DNA of 64,000 nt from Photobacterium sp. TY1-4 (GTDB lineage: Bacteria; Pseudomonadota; Gammaproteobacteria; Enterobacterales; Vibrionaceae): NCBI RefSeq assembly GCF_025398175.1, contig NZ_CP099734.1, positions 2,914,001-2,978,000 on the forward strand, read 5' to 3'. Made by a program: the position numbers and the translations under genes. Position 1 is the first letter of the stretch. Every line of letters starts with the position of its first letter. Under the pieces are notes generated by a model that saw only the letters and a program-made list of their open reading frames with translations, was not told the DNA's origin and ran no database searches. Positions 56,296-64,000 of the stretch are shown here, piece by piece.

Positions 56296-57582
56296 TTAGC
56301 CCTGCACGCTACGCAGGACTGCCTTCAGCTGCTCGAAATCATTGTCGCGCTCCAGCGACAACAGCGCCATGGCATTGTGCTTGGCCAGCGGACCCGGCAG
56401 CGCAATATCTTTGCCCAGGATCTCATCAACGACTTCCTTGAACTTCGCCGGGTGAGCGGTACACAGGAACAGACCGGTTTCACCTTCAGCCAGTTGCTCG
56501 GTCAGGACCCGGTACGCAATCGCGCCATGCGGCTCACACAAATAGCCTTCGGCATCCATCTGACGCAGGGTCTCACTCGCCTGGGCATCGGTCACCGCGC
56601 CATAACCCAGCTCACTCAGGCCCCATCCTTTCACCTGACACAGTTCTTCAATTCGCGGCCAGTTATTCGGCTGGCTGACATCCATGGCGTTGGACAGCGT
56701 CGGTACCGTCGGCTTCGGCGCCCACTCACCGTCTTTCAGGTAACGCGGGACAGTGTCATTGACGTTGGTGGCGGCAATAAAGCGTTTGACCGGCAAGCCG
56801 AGTGCTTTGGCCAGCAGCCCGGCCGTCAGGTTGCCGAAGTTACCGCTCGGGACCGACACCACCAGGTTCTCGCGCTCGGCTTTCGGCAGTTGCGCCACCG
56901 CTTCAAAGTAATAGCAAATCTGCGCCATCAGGCGGCTGATGTTGATCGAGTTGGCCGAGTTCAGGCCCACTTCCTGGCGTAGTGCTTCATCATCAAACGC
57001 CTGCTTCACCAGCGCCTGACAGTCATCAAACGTGCCCTCGACAGCCACGGTGGTGATGTTACCGCCCAGGGTACAGAACAGTTTTTCCTGCAGCGGGCTG
57101 ATCTTGCCTTTCGGATACAGGATCACCACCTTGATTTTCTCCATGCCGTAAAACGCATGGGCTACCGCAGCGCCGGTATCACCTGAGGTCGCGGTTAGAA
57201 TGGTGATGTGGCCGTCATCGTCGGTGACAGCGGCCAGCGACTGGGCCATAAACCGGCCACCGAAATCCTTAAACGCCAGGGTCGGGCCGTGGAACAATTC
57301 CAGCGCATAGACCCCGTCTTTGACTTTGGCGACCGGTGCCGGGAAATGAAACGCATTCGAGACCATCTGGGCTACGGTTTCCTCAGCCAGCTCCTCGCCG
57401 ATAAAAGCCGACAGTATTTTGCTGCTGCGGCTGACAAAATCCATCTCGAGTAAGCTGTCGATATCGCCCAGCTCCGGCAGCTCGTTCGGGAAAAATAAAC
57501 CTTGGTTACGACCCAGTCCCTGACGGACCGCCTGGCCAAACGAAACCTGCTCTTGGTGCTCTTTTAAGTTATACAACTTCAT
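56296..57582 (-). CDS. thrC: threonine synthase
   Basis: A PLP enzyme converting phosphohomoserine to threonine. The 428-aa product has the PLP-lysine motif FHGPTLAFKDFGGRF near residue 105, the phosphate-binding TSGDTGAAVAHAF, and VPSGNFGNLTAGLLAK. It matches E. coli ThrC (428 aa). It starts 2 nt after the thrB stop; last gene of the thrLABC operon. Confidence 0.98.
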   Translation of the reverse strand: MKLYNLKEHQEQVSFGQAVRQGLGRNQGLFFPNELPELGDIDSLLEMDFVSRSSKILSAFIGEELAEETVAQMVSNAFHFPAPVAKVKDGVYALELFHGPTLAFKDFGGRFMAQSLAAVTDDDGHITILTATSGDTGAAVAHAFYGMEKIKVVILYPKGKISPLQEKLFCTLGGNITTVAVEGTFDDCQALVKQAFDDEALRQEVGLNSANSINISRLMAQICYYFEAVAQLPKAERENLVVSVPSGNFGNLTAGLLAKALGLPVKRFIAATNVNDTVPRYLKDGEWAPKPTVPTLSNAMDVSQPNNWPRIEELCQVKGWGLSELGYGAVTDAQASETLRQMDAEGYLCEPHGAIAYRVLTEQLAEGETGLFLCTAHPAKFKEVVDEILGKDIALPGPLAKHNAMALLSLERDNDFEQLKAVLRSVQG

Positions 57583-57584
57583 GG

Positions 57585-58541
57585 TTATAGCTCACTTCCG
57601 GTTACTTGTGATCCCTGTCCGTCCAGCTGGCAGACATGGACAAATCCTTCATCATTCTGAACATAATGGGCTTCGAGCCAACGTGCAATACGCTGGGCCA
57701 CTTCAATGTCGTTACAGATGCTAAACATGGTCGGCCCGGAGCCGGAGATCCCGCTGGCCAACGCCCCGGCTTGCAGCGCATACTGCCGGGCTTCGGCAAA
57801 CCCCGGCAGTAATCGTTCACGATAGGGCTCCGCCACCACATCTTTGATCATCGCCGCCGCCAACTCAGGTTGTTGGGTATGACACGCATGAATGAAGCCC
57901 CCCAGGTAACGGCCGTGGGCAATCACGTCCTGACGGCGGTACTGTGACGGCAAAATCGCCCGCGCTTCCGCAGTCGGGACCTTGATCCCCGGGTAAGCCA
58001 TCACCCAGTACCATTGTTCAAAGCACGGTACCGACTGGCTGATAATGCCGAGCTCCTCGACCATAAACTGCAGCCCGCCGAGATAGCAGGGGGCCACATT
58101 GTCATAGTGCAGGCTGCCGGAGATCTCCGCTTCCATCTCGCCCATCAGTGCCAGTAGCTCGGTTTCATCAAGCGGCAGATCGTGAAAACGGTTCAGCGCA
58201 TCCAGTGCCGCCACAATCGAGCAGGCACTGGAGCCGAGCCCGGAGCCAATCGGCATATTCTTTTCCAGCGTCATCGCCACCGGCAGGCACGGCAGCGCGC
58301 GCTTTTCCAGCTCGCGGCAAAACACCTGCCAACAACGATAAACAATGTTCTCTTCCGCCACCTGCGGCAGCTTGTCGACAAAATGCCCGACACAGCGGAG
58401 CGAGAAGGGCTGCTCACCGGCGGCGACCTGGACCCGATCGCCCAGCAGGGTGCCGTCCACCGGGGACACCGCCGCCCCCAGGACATCAAAACCAACACTC
58501 ACATTGCCAATCGAGGCGGGTGCATAAACAACAACACTCAT
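57585..58541 (-). CDS. thrB: homoserine kinase
   Basis: A GHMP-family kinase that phosphorylates homoserine. The 318-aa product has the N-terminal [18 protein letters not shown], the ATP loop [19 protein letters not shown] and the C-terminal [12 protein letters not shown]. It is directly downstream of thrA, with one base between stop and start. Confidence 0.98.
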   Translation of the reverse strand: MSVVVYAPASIGNVSVGFDVLGAAVSPVDGTLLGDRVQVAAGEQPFSLRCVGHFVDKLPQVAEENIVYRCWQVFCRELEKRALPCLPVAMTLEKNMPIGSGLGSSACSIVAALDALNRFHDLPLDETELLALMGEMEAEISGSLHYDNVAPCYLGGLQFMVEELGIISQSVPCFEQWYWVMAYPGIKVPTAEARAILPSQYRRQDVIAHGRYLGGFIHACHTQQPELAAAMIKDVVAEPYRERLLPGFAEARQYALQAGALASGISGSGPTMFSICNDIEVAQRIARWLEAHYVQNDEGFVHVCQLDGQGSQVTGSEL

Positions 58542-58542
58542 T

Positions 58543-61002
58543 TTATACTCCTAGCTTCCAGCCCAAGGTCCGCATCAGATCGGCAAACACACCGGCGGCT
58601 GTCACCTCCGTGCCTGCGCCATAACCGCGCAGCACCAGAGGGATCGGTTGATAGTAACGGCTGTAGAAGGCCAGGGCATTCTCACCGTCTTTAATTTTGA
58701 ACATCGGATCGTCGGGGTTTACCGCCGCGATCTTCACCGAGCAACGACCGTGATCGATCTCTCCGACATAACGCAGCACTTTTCCTTCCGCCGCAGCTTC
58801 AGCCGACAACTGGCTAAAGTAAGCATCGGCCTGCGGCAGGCGGGCCATAAACTCATCGACGCTCCCGGACGCATCAAAGCCCGGCGGCAACGCCTGCTCT
58901 ACCTCAACATCGTCCAGCTCCAGCGCCAGTCCCGATTCACGCGCCAGGATCAACAACTTGCGGGCCACATCCATCCCGGAAAGATCGTCACGCGGATCCG
59001 GCTCGGTAAAGCCGTTATTGCGCGCCACGGTGGTTGCCTCGCTAAAGCTCATGCCCTCGTCCAGTTTGCCGAAGATATAAGACAACGAGCCGGACAGGAT
59101 CCCGGAGAAGCGCTCCAGCTCATCGCCGGCCGCCATCAGGTTCTGCAGGTTCTCAATCACCGGTAGCCCGGCACCAACGGTGGTCTCGTACATAAATTTA
59201 CGGCGAGTCCCGCGGGCTGCCTGACGCAGCTGATGATAGTAGGCCATGCTGGCAGTATTGGCTTTCTTGTTCGGGGTGATCACGTGGAAACCAGCGGCCA
59301 AGAAGTCCACATATTGCTCGGCAATGCCTTGATCCGACGTACAGTCGATCACCACCGGGTTGATAATATGATGGCGCTGCACCAACTGGATCATCCGCGC
59401 CAGTGTCAGCGGCTCATGGGCCTGGCCCATCAGATCGCGCCAGTTTTCCAGCGGCAAGCCGTTACTGTCGAGCAGCAGGCCTTTGCTGTTGGCCAGACCA
59501 CACACCCGGATCACGATTCCGCTGGAGGCCAGTTTTTCCTGCTGGCGGCGGATTTGCTCCACCAGCTCGCCGCCGACGCCACCGACCCCAATCACGAACA
59601 CATCGAGGAAGTGCTTACTGTTAAACAGATTTTCATGACACGCCTTGACCGCTTCGGAAACTTTCTCCGCCGGGATCACCGCCGAGATCGCCCGCTCGGA
59701 CGAGCCCTGGGCAATGGCAATCACATTGACATCGACTTCAGCCAGCGAGGTGAAAAAGCGCGAGGCAACGCCGCGGGAGGTCCGCATGCCGTCACCGACC
59801 AGGGTGACGATGGCGGAGTTGTCGAGAAACTCGACCGGCTCGAGCAAACCTTCCTTAAGCTCCAGCTCAAACACATTGTGCAGCGCCTCACGGGCCACCG
59901 CTTTGTCCTCACTCTCGATACAGAAACTGATGCTGTATTCCGACGAGGACTGGGTGATCAACACAATCGACACCCCGGCCGCCGACATGGCACCAAACAC
60001 CCGGGTCGCCATCCCGACCATGCCTTTCATCCCCGGGCCGGAGACGTTGACCATGGTCAGATCCTTGAGCGTGGTGATCCCTTTGATCGCCAACTTGTCT
60101 TCCCCGGTGTCCTGGCCAATCAGGGTACCGGCCCCTTGCGGGTTAAAACTGTTCTTGATTAAACACGGAATGTGGAACTGGGCAATCGGGGCGATGGTTT
60201 TCGGGTGCAGGACCGAGGCACCGAAATAGGACAGCTCCATGGCTTCCTGGTAGCTGAGCGATTTCAGCAACCGGGCATCCGGCACCAGACGCGGATCGCA
60301 GTTATACACCCCGTCAACATCGGTCCAGATCTCACAGCATTCGGCACGCAGGCAGGCAGCCAGCACGGCCGCAGAGTAATCCGAGCCGTTGCGCCCCAGC
60401 GTCACCAGTTCCCCTTTTTCGTTGCCGGCGGTAAAGCCCGGCATAATATTGACATGGCCCTGCGGCAGCGGCGACTGCACGAAATTCTGAGTCGAGGCTT
60501 CAATATCGACATGTGCTTCCAGATAATCGCCATGCGCCAGCAGGCGCTCAACCGGGTCAATCAGGCTAGCTGGCTGGCCTTTGGCTTCGAGCAGCGCCTT
60601 CATCGCCACAATCGACAGGCGCTCACCTTTGCTGATCACTTTGGCATAGACATTGTCCGGGCACAGGCCGAGCAGCTTCATGCCGTGGACATACTGGCGC
60701 AGTTGGCCCAGCGAACTGGCCAGCTTGGCATCGACCAGGGCTTTATCAAAGCCAGGCACCCGCGCTTTCAGTCCGCTGAACAAGTCATGAAACACCGCTT
60801 CCAGGTCGGCAAGCTGCAACTCGGACTCCCCGGTTTTCACCGTATTGTCAATCACCGACACCAGTTTATTGGTCACCTTGCCCGGTGCCGACAGCACCAC
60901 CGCCACTTCTTCCTGCTGGGCATTATTGGCAATGATTTCTGCCGCCCGTAAAAATCGATCCGCATCTGCTAGCGATGAGCCGCCAAACTTTAGTACTCGC
61001 AT
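58543..61002 (-). CDS. thrA: bifunctional aspartokinase I / homoserine dehydrogenase I
   Basis: Catalyses the first and third steps of threonine synthesis. The 819-aa fusion matches E. coli ThrA (820 aa). The aspartokinase domain starts [19 protein letters not shown], with [20 protein letters not shown], followed by ACT domains for threonine feedback ([20 protein letters not shown]). The homoserine dehydrogenase part begins near residue 465 ([17 protein letters not shown]) and includes [14 protein letters not shown] and [15 protein letters not shown]. It is controlled by the upstream leader peptide and attenuator. Confidence 0.98.
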   Translation of the reverse strand: MRVLKFGGSSLADADRFLRAAEIIANNAQQEEVAVVLSAPGKVTNKLVSVIDNTVKTGESELQLADLEAVFHDLFSGLKARVPGFDKALVDAKLASSLGQLRQYVHGMKLLGLCPDNVYAKVISKGERLSIVAMKALLEAKGQPASLIDPVERLLAHGDYLEAHVDIEASTQNFVQSPLPQGHVNIMPGFTAGNEKGELVTLGRNGSDYSAAVLAACLRAECCEIWTDVDGVYNCDPRLVPDARLLKSLSYQEAMELSYFGASVLHPKTIAPIAQFHIPCLIKNSFNPQGAGTLIGQDTGEDKLAIKGITTLKDLTMVNVSGPGMKGMVGMATRVFGAMSAAGVSIVLITQSSSEYSISFCIESEDKAVAREALHNVFELELKEGLLEPVEFLDNSAIVTLVGDGMRTSRGVASRFFTSLAEVDVNVIAIAQGSSERAISAVIPAEKVSEAVKACHENLFNSKHFLDVFVIGVGGVGGELVEQIRRQQEKLASSGIVIRVCGLANSKGLLLDSNGLPLENWRDLMGQAHEPLTLARMIQLVQRHHIINPVVIDCTSDQGIAEQYVDFLAAGFHVITPNKKANTASMAYYHQLRQAARGTRRKFMYETTVGAGLPVIENLQNLMAAGDELERFSGILSGSLSYIFGKLDEGMSFSEATTVARNNGFTEPDPRDDLSGMDVARKLLILARESGLALELDDVEVEQALPPGFDASGSVDEFMARLPQADAYFSQLSAEAAAEGKVLRYVGEIDHGRCSVKIAAVNPDDPMFKIKDGENALAFYSRYYQPIPLVLRGYGAGTEVTAAGVFADLMRTLGWKLGV

Positions 61003-61090
61003 TCCCTACTCCCAACGTTCCGTATTCACTGACGACCTGACTGCATAATCAGTGCGGTAGAAAGCAAACTTATTCAATAATAAAAAGGTC

Positions 61091-61128
61091 AAAAAAAAGC
61101 CCGCACATGGAATGTGCGGGCTTTTTTA
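61091..61128 (-). terminator. thr operon attenuator
   Basis: An 11-bp stem AGCCCGCACAT/ATGTGCGGGCT with loop GGA, followed on the minus strand by eight U, between thrL and thrA. On the RNA, GCGGGCU around the thrL stop (61148-61154) can pair with the AGCCCGC arm (61116-61122) as an antiterminator. Confidence 0.93.
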
Positions 61129-61145
61129 TCAAATTCGTGTGCGTG

Positions 61146-61217
61146 TCAGCCCGCCCCAACACACACGGTGCCGGTAATAATGGTGGTGATGGTGGTGGTG
61201 CTGAACATAACAAACAT
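61146..61217 (-). CDS. thrL: thr operon leader peptide
   Basis: A 23-codon leader reading MFVMF then STTTITTIITGTVCVGAG, with seven Thr and three Ile codons, clustered. Its stop lies about 20 nt before the attenuator. An internal in-frame ATG at 61208 would give 20 residues; neither start has a strong ribosome site (AGAAGA upstream of the first). Ribosome stalling at Thr/Ile codons when these tRNAs are uncharged would favour the antiterminator and thrABC expression, as in E. coli thrL. Confidence 0.9.
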   Translation of the reverse strand: MFVMFSTTTITTIITGTVCVGAG

Positions 61218-61567
61218 AACTGTCTTCTATAATCGCCAATGGCCTGTATTCATTAACGTTTACCTGAATCCACCGGCAGAGTCAACTCTATTTTTTGTGC
61301 AAATCGATTATCCGGCCTCCAAAACGACCTGAATTTTCCGGCGTCCCAGGCCGCCAACATACGGCCTGCGCATAAAAAAGCCACCAATCGATTGAAGTTA
61401 AAAGCGCTGCGTTGCATAGTAAGCATGATGACCCGCAACATCGGACCAGCTTGCCGCTCCCCGACTTTTACCGTCAGAACGGCATACTGCACCCCGGGCA
61501 CAGATGGCCCAGGATTGAGACAGTCTGTCCGAAGAAACTGGCTACTCTTTATTCGGAGGGATCCCGA
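61218..61567. other. divergent thrL / aceK region
   Basis: 350 bp between the divergent thr operon and aceK. It contains the candidate thr promoter and, near aceK, no obvious sigma-70 promoter. Short frames here are not supported as genes. Confidence 0.5.
61257..61285 (-). promoter_or_regulatory. candidate thr promoter
   Basis: On the minus strand TTGACT (61280-61285), a 17-bp spacer and TAAACG (61257-61262), about 40 bp upstream of the leader peptide. Confidence 0.45.
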
Positions 61568-63283
61568 ATGGCAACAGGAATGGAACAACTCGTCGCCCAC
61601 ACAATTTTGCAAGGTTTTGATGCCATGTACGGCCGCTTTCTCGATGTGACGGCCGGGGCACAGGATCGCTTTGAAAGCCAAAGCTGGCAGGCCGGGCACC
61701 AGGCGCTGAAAAAACGCATCAGCTTTTACGATCACCATGTCGGCCTGGTCACCAAACAAATCCAGATCATGCTCGGAAAGCGCTACGCCAACCGCACTTT
61801 TCTGATGGCGGTCAAATCCGCCTACGAGGATCTGTTGCTGGATTACCCCCGCTATGACATTGCCGAAAGTTTTTTTAATTCGGTCTACTGCCGTATTTTC
61901 GAACACCGCAATATCAACCGGGACAAGCTGTTTGTGCACAGCTCGCAAGAAGGGCGGATTGCCACCTACCCCACTTCCCTGACCCGAACCTATCACAACG
62001 GTAGCGGCCTCACCCACGTGCTGGAGCGCATGCTCGACGACACCCCGTTCACCTTGCGCTGGGAGGACAAACAACGGGATATTGCGTTGATCGTCGATAA
62101 ACTCCACCAGGAGCTGGGCAGCGCCCTCGGCAGCCATCCGACCATTGAGATGATCCGCGAGCCGTTTTACCGCAACAAAGCCGCCTACCTGATCGGCCGG
62201 ATCTACCTCACCGAACAGCACGCGGTGCCTCTGGTCCTGCCGGTGCTGACCAACCGCAATCGCCAGCTCTATATTGATGCCTGTCTGTGCCATGTCGATC
62301 AGGTCAGCATCATCTTTGGTTTTGCCCGCTCGTATTTCATGGTCTATGCCCCGGCTCCCGCTGCGCTGGTGCGTTTTCTGGCCGAGCTGATGCCCAAGAA
62401 AACCAAAGCCGAGCTCTATACGGCGATTGGCTGCCAGAAGCACGGCAAAACCGAGCTGTATCGCGAATTTTTACACCACCTGGCCCACTCCGACGATCAG
62501 TTCGTTCCCGCCCCGGGGATCAAAGGGATGGTGATGTCGGTATTTACCCTGCCTTCCTACGGGTTTGTGTTCAAAATTATCAAAGATAAATTTGCGCCGC
62601 AGAAAGCCATCAGCCACGCCGTGGTGCGCGAGAAATACAAGCTGGTGAAAGAGCATGATCGAGTCGGCCGGATGGCCGACACCCAAGAATATCGCCATTT
62701 TTCGTTCGATCGACGCCGGTTCAGCGAAGCGCTGCTGGAAGAGCTGCTGGCCGTCGCCCCGTCGATCATCAAGGTGACCGACGAGACCGTGATGATTGAC
62801 CATCTCTACACTGAGCGGCGGATGATCCCGTTCAATCTCTATATCGAGCAGGCCGATGACGCGGATTTACGCCATGCGGTAGATGAATACGGCAAGGCAA
62901 TCAAACAACTGGCAGCCGCCAACATCTTTCCCGGCGACATGCTGTTTAAAAACTTCGGCGTCACCCGCCACAAGCGCGTGGTGTTCTACGATTACGATGA
63001 AATCAGCTACATGAGCGAAATGAATTTTCGCAAAATTCCGCCGCCGCGCTATCCGGAGGATGAGCTGGCGGCCGAGCCCTGGTACAGCGTCGGCCCCAAC
63101 GACGTGTTTCCGGAAGAGTTCCGGACGTTTTTGCTGATCAACCCCACGGTACGCGCCCTGTTCGAAGAGCTGCACAGCGATCTGTTCGAGGCCGAGTACT
63201 GGCAGCAACTCCAGCGCAATATCGCCAATGGCCAGTATGAGGACGTGTTCCCGTACAACGAAGAGCACAGGTTACGGAAATAA
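61568..63283 (+). CDS. aceK: isocitrate dehydrogenase kinase/phosphatase AceK
   Basis: A bifunctional enzyme that phosphorylates and so inactivates isocitrate dehydrogenase, and reverses this, steering carbon to the glyoxylate bypass. The 571-aa product aligns with E. coli AceK by eye along its length: [50 protein letters not shown] (here IFGFARSYF), [18 protein letters not shown]. The kinase/phosphatase catalytic stretch [17 protein letters not shown] then [12 protein letters not shown] is intact. The start at 61568 has GGAGGG 7 nt upstream; 52 further open codons upstream are not conserved. Unusually, aceB and aceA are not adjacent. Confidence 0.96.
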   Translation: MATGMEQLVAHTILQGFDAMYGRFLDVTAGAQDRFESQSWQAGHQALKKRISFYDHHVGLVTKQIQIMLGKRYANRTFLMAVKSAYEDLLLDYPRYDIAESFFNSVYCRIFEHRNINRDKLFVHSSQEGRIATYPTSLTRTYHNGSGLTHVLERMLDDTPFTLRWEDKQRDIALIVDKLHQELGSALGSHPTIEMIREPFYRNKAAYLIGRIYLTEQHAVPLVLPVLTNRNRQLYIDACLCHVDQVSIIFGFARSYFMVYAPAPAALVRFLAELMPKKTKAELYTAIGCQKHGKTELYREFLHHLAHSDDQFVPAPGIKGMVMSVFTLPSYGFVFKIIKDKFAPQKAISHAVVREKYKLVKEHDRVGRMADTQEYRHFSFDRRRFSEALLEELLAVAPSIIKVTDETVMIDHLYTERRMIPFNLYIEQADDADLRHAVDEYGKAIKQLAAANIFPGDMLFKNFGVTRHKRVVFYDYDEISYMSEMNFRKIPPPRYPEDELAAEPWYSVGPNDVFPEEFRTFLLINPTVRALFEELHSDLFEAEYWQQLQRNIANGQYEDVFPYNEEHRLRK

Positions 63284-63443
63284 TTGATCTTTGGGGGATC
63301 CGACCAGCGCATTGCACCCTGCGACATATCACATTGATGTCAATTGGCCGTATCTAATTTAAGCATTCTGGCCTAAGATTGAATGTACGCAAAAAAGTGC
63401 AATCAAATAATCATAACGAAGCAGGCACAAGGAGGGTGAAACC

Positions 63444-63902
63444 ATGACACGATTCTGGTTCACAATGGCCTTGCTGGCAGTGGCACTGCCGACCGCAGCC
63501 GCGGAAAACAGCAACTGGGATCCGATCCCCGCCAATGAGGGATCCGGATGGTTCATCTCGTCCCAGTCCAAAAGCGTCGAGCAGTTTGATCTGTGGCAGA
63601 TCGACAGCGGCTATGCATATGCGCTGGGCAAAAAGACCGAACTCTACCTCAGCACCCGCCTCAAAAGTGGCAACGAATTTCAGGGCGCAACCCGCGGCCT
63701 ACTCTCCGGCGTCAAATACAATTTTTCCCCCAAACTCAGCTTGCAAAGTGCCGTCACTTCTGAATCCGTCAATGAGGAAACGGTGGTGGGGGTTGAAGTC
63801 TCCAGCCAGTATGAAGTCATTGACCGGGTCAATCTCCATGCCACAGTTGATTACGAATCCCTGGAGCAAATCTACCAAGTCGGGATTGGATTTCGTTTTT
63901 AG
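63444..63902 (+). CDS. small envelope protein, possible outer-membrane beta-barrel
   Basis: A 152-aa product with a signal peptide (MTRFWFTMALLAVALPTAAA, cut before ENSN). The mature part of about 132 aa alternates polar and aromatic/hydrophobic residues in strand-like runs (YAYALGKKTELYLSTRLKSG, KLSLQSAVTSESV, VNLHATVDYESL). It ends IGFRF with terminal Phe, a typical outer-membrane beta-barrel signal. The size fits a small eight-stranded barrel, but this is inferred from pattern only. AAGGAGG lies 7 nt upstream. It could be co-transcribed with aceK (160-nt gap) or independent. No family recognised. Confidence 0.75.
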   Translation: MTRFWFTMALLAVALPTAAAENSNWDPIPANEGSGWFISSQSKSVEQFDLWQIDSGYAYALGKKTELYLSTRLKSGNEFQGATRGLLSGVKYNFSPKLSLQSAVTSESVNEETVVGVEVSSQYEVIDRVNLHATVDYESLEQIYQVGIGFRF

Positions 63903-63942
63903 TCCATTCCCGTCCCGACGGTGTAAAAAACAGCTACCAACA

Positions 63943-63974
63943 AATATAAACGCGCGATTGGGCGCGTTTATATT
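63943..63974. terminator. terminator after the small envelope protein gene
   Basis: A perfect 13-bp inverted repeat AATATAAACGCGC/GCGCGTTTATATT with loop GATTGG. The lower stem is AT-rich and symmetric, so it may act on both strands. Confidence 0.75.
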
Positions 63975-64000
63975 CACTGAAAATCGGAAAAACTGTGTTT

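Overview
The window is a gene-dense stretch of a gammaproteobacterial chromosome, almost certainly Vibrionaceae. The evidence is the set of family-typical genes and pairings: an OmpU-type porin beside greA, HlyU beside NhaR/NhaA, the Na+/phosphate transporter NptA, VpsR downstream of tas/mutH, and the grcA-thrCBA cluster. The moderately GC-rich coding sequence points to a Photobacterium/Grimontia-like genus, but the genus cannot be fixed from the sequence alone. Nearly all genes are core housekeeping functions; no rRNA, tRNA, CRISPR or prophage was seen.

Layout. 1-3.6 kb: the 3' end of yhbY, greA, the porin and dacB. 3.8-9.6 kb: carAB and dapB, all on the minus strand. 9.7-17.3 kb: an isoprenoid, lipoprotein-processing and tRNA-charging group (ispH-fkpB, lspA-ileS-ribF, murJ). 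17.4-21 kb: rpsT, hlyU and the nhaR/nhaA sodium-homeostasis genes. 21-34 kb: nptA, then a first IS4-family insertion sequence, the rppH-ptsP-tauE/safE-lgt-thyA group, mutH, tas and a second identical IS in inverted orientation. 34-38 kb: two small genes, the biofilm regulator vpsR, a dicarboxylate symporter and a lipoprotein. 38-45 kb: lysS-prfB-recJ-dsbC-xerD, with fldB divergent, as in E. coli. 45-56 kb: brnQ, trmN6, srmB, yaaA with an AGCS symporter, a hemerythrin protein, ung, nfo and grcA. 56-61 kb: the thrLABC attenuated operon. 61.5-64 kb: aceK and a small envelope protein.

Regulation visible in the sequence includes the prfB programmed +1 frameshift, the thr leader peptide with its attenuator, tandem FNR sites before grcA spaced as in E. 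coli yfiD, a candidate Pho box before nptA, a candidate PurR box before carAB, and many intrinsic terminators. Several genes start at TTG or GTG codons that are supported by Shine-Dalgarno spacing (rpsT, carA, brnQ, xerD, srmB, the AGCS symporter).

The most interesting observations are these. (1) Two identical 1430-bp IS4-family elements each sit inside the hairpin of an intrinsic terminator (of nptA and of tas), with 12-bp target duplications covering the loop, and each carries its own terminator directly before the transposase start codon. (2) A cluster of DnaA-box-like sites lies in the long rppH-mutH intergenic region, near where E. coli keeps its DnaA-reactivating site DARS2. (3) A 21-codon ORF with a near-perfect ribosome binding site lies before a DUF1127-like gene. 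(4) The DsbC lacks the second, structural cysteine pair.
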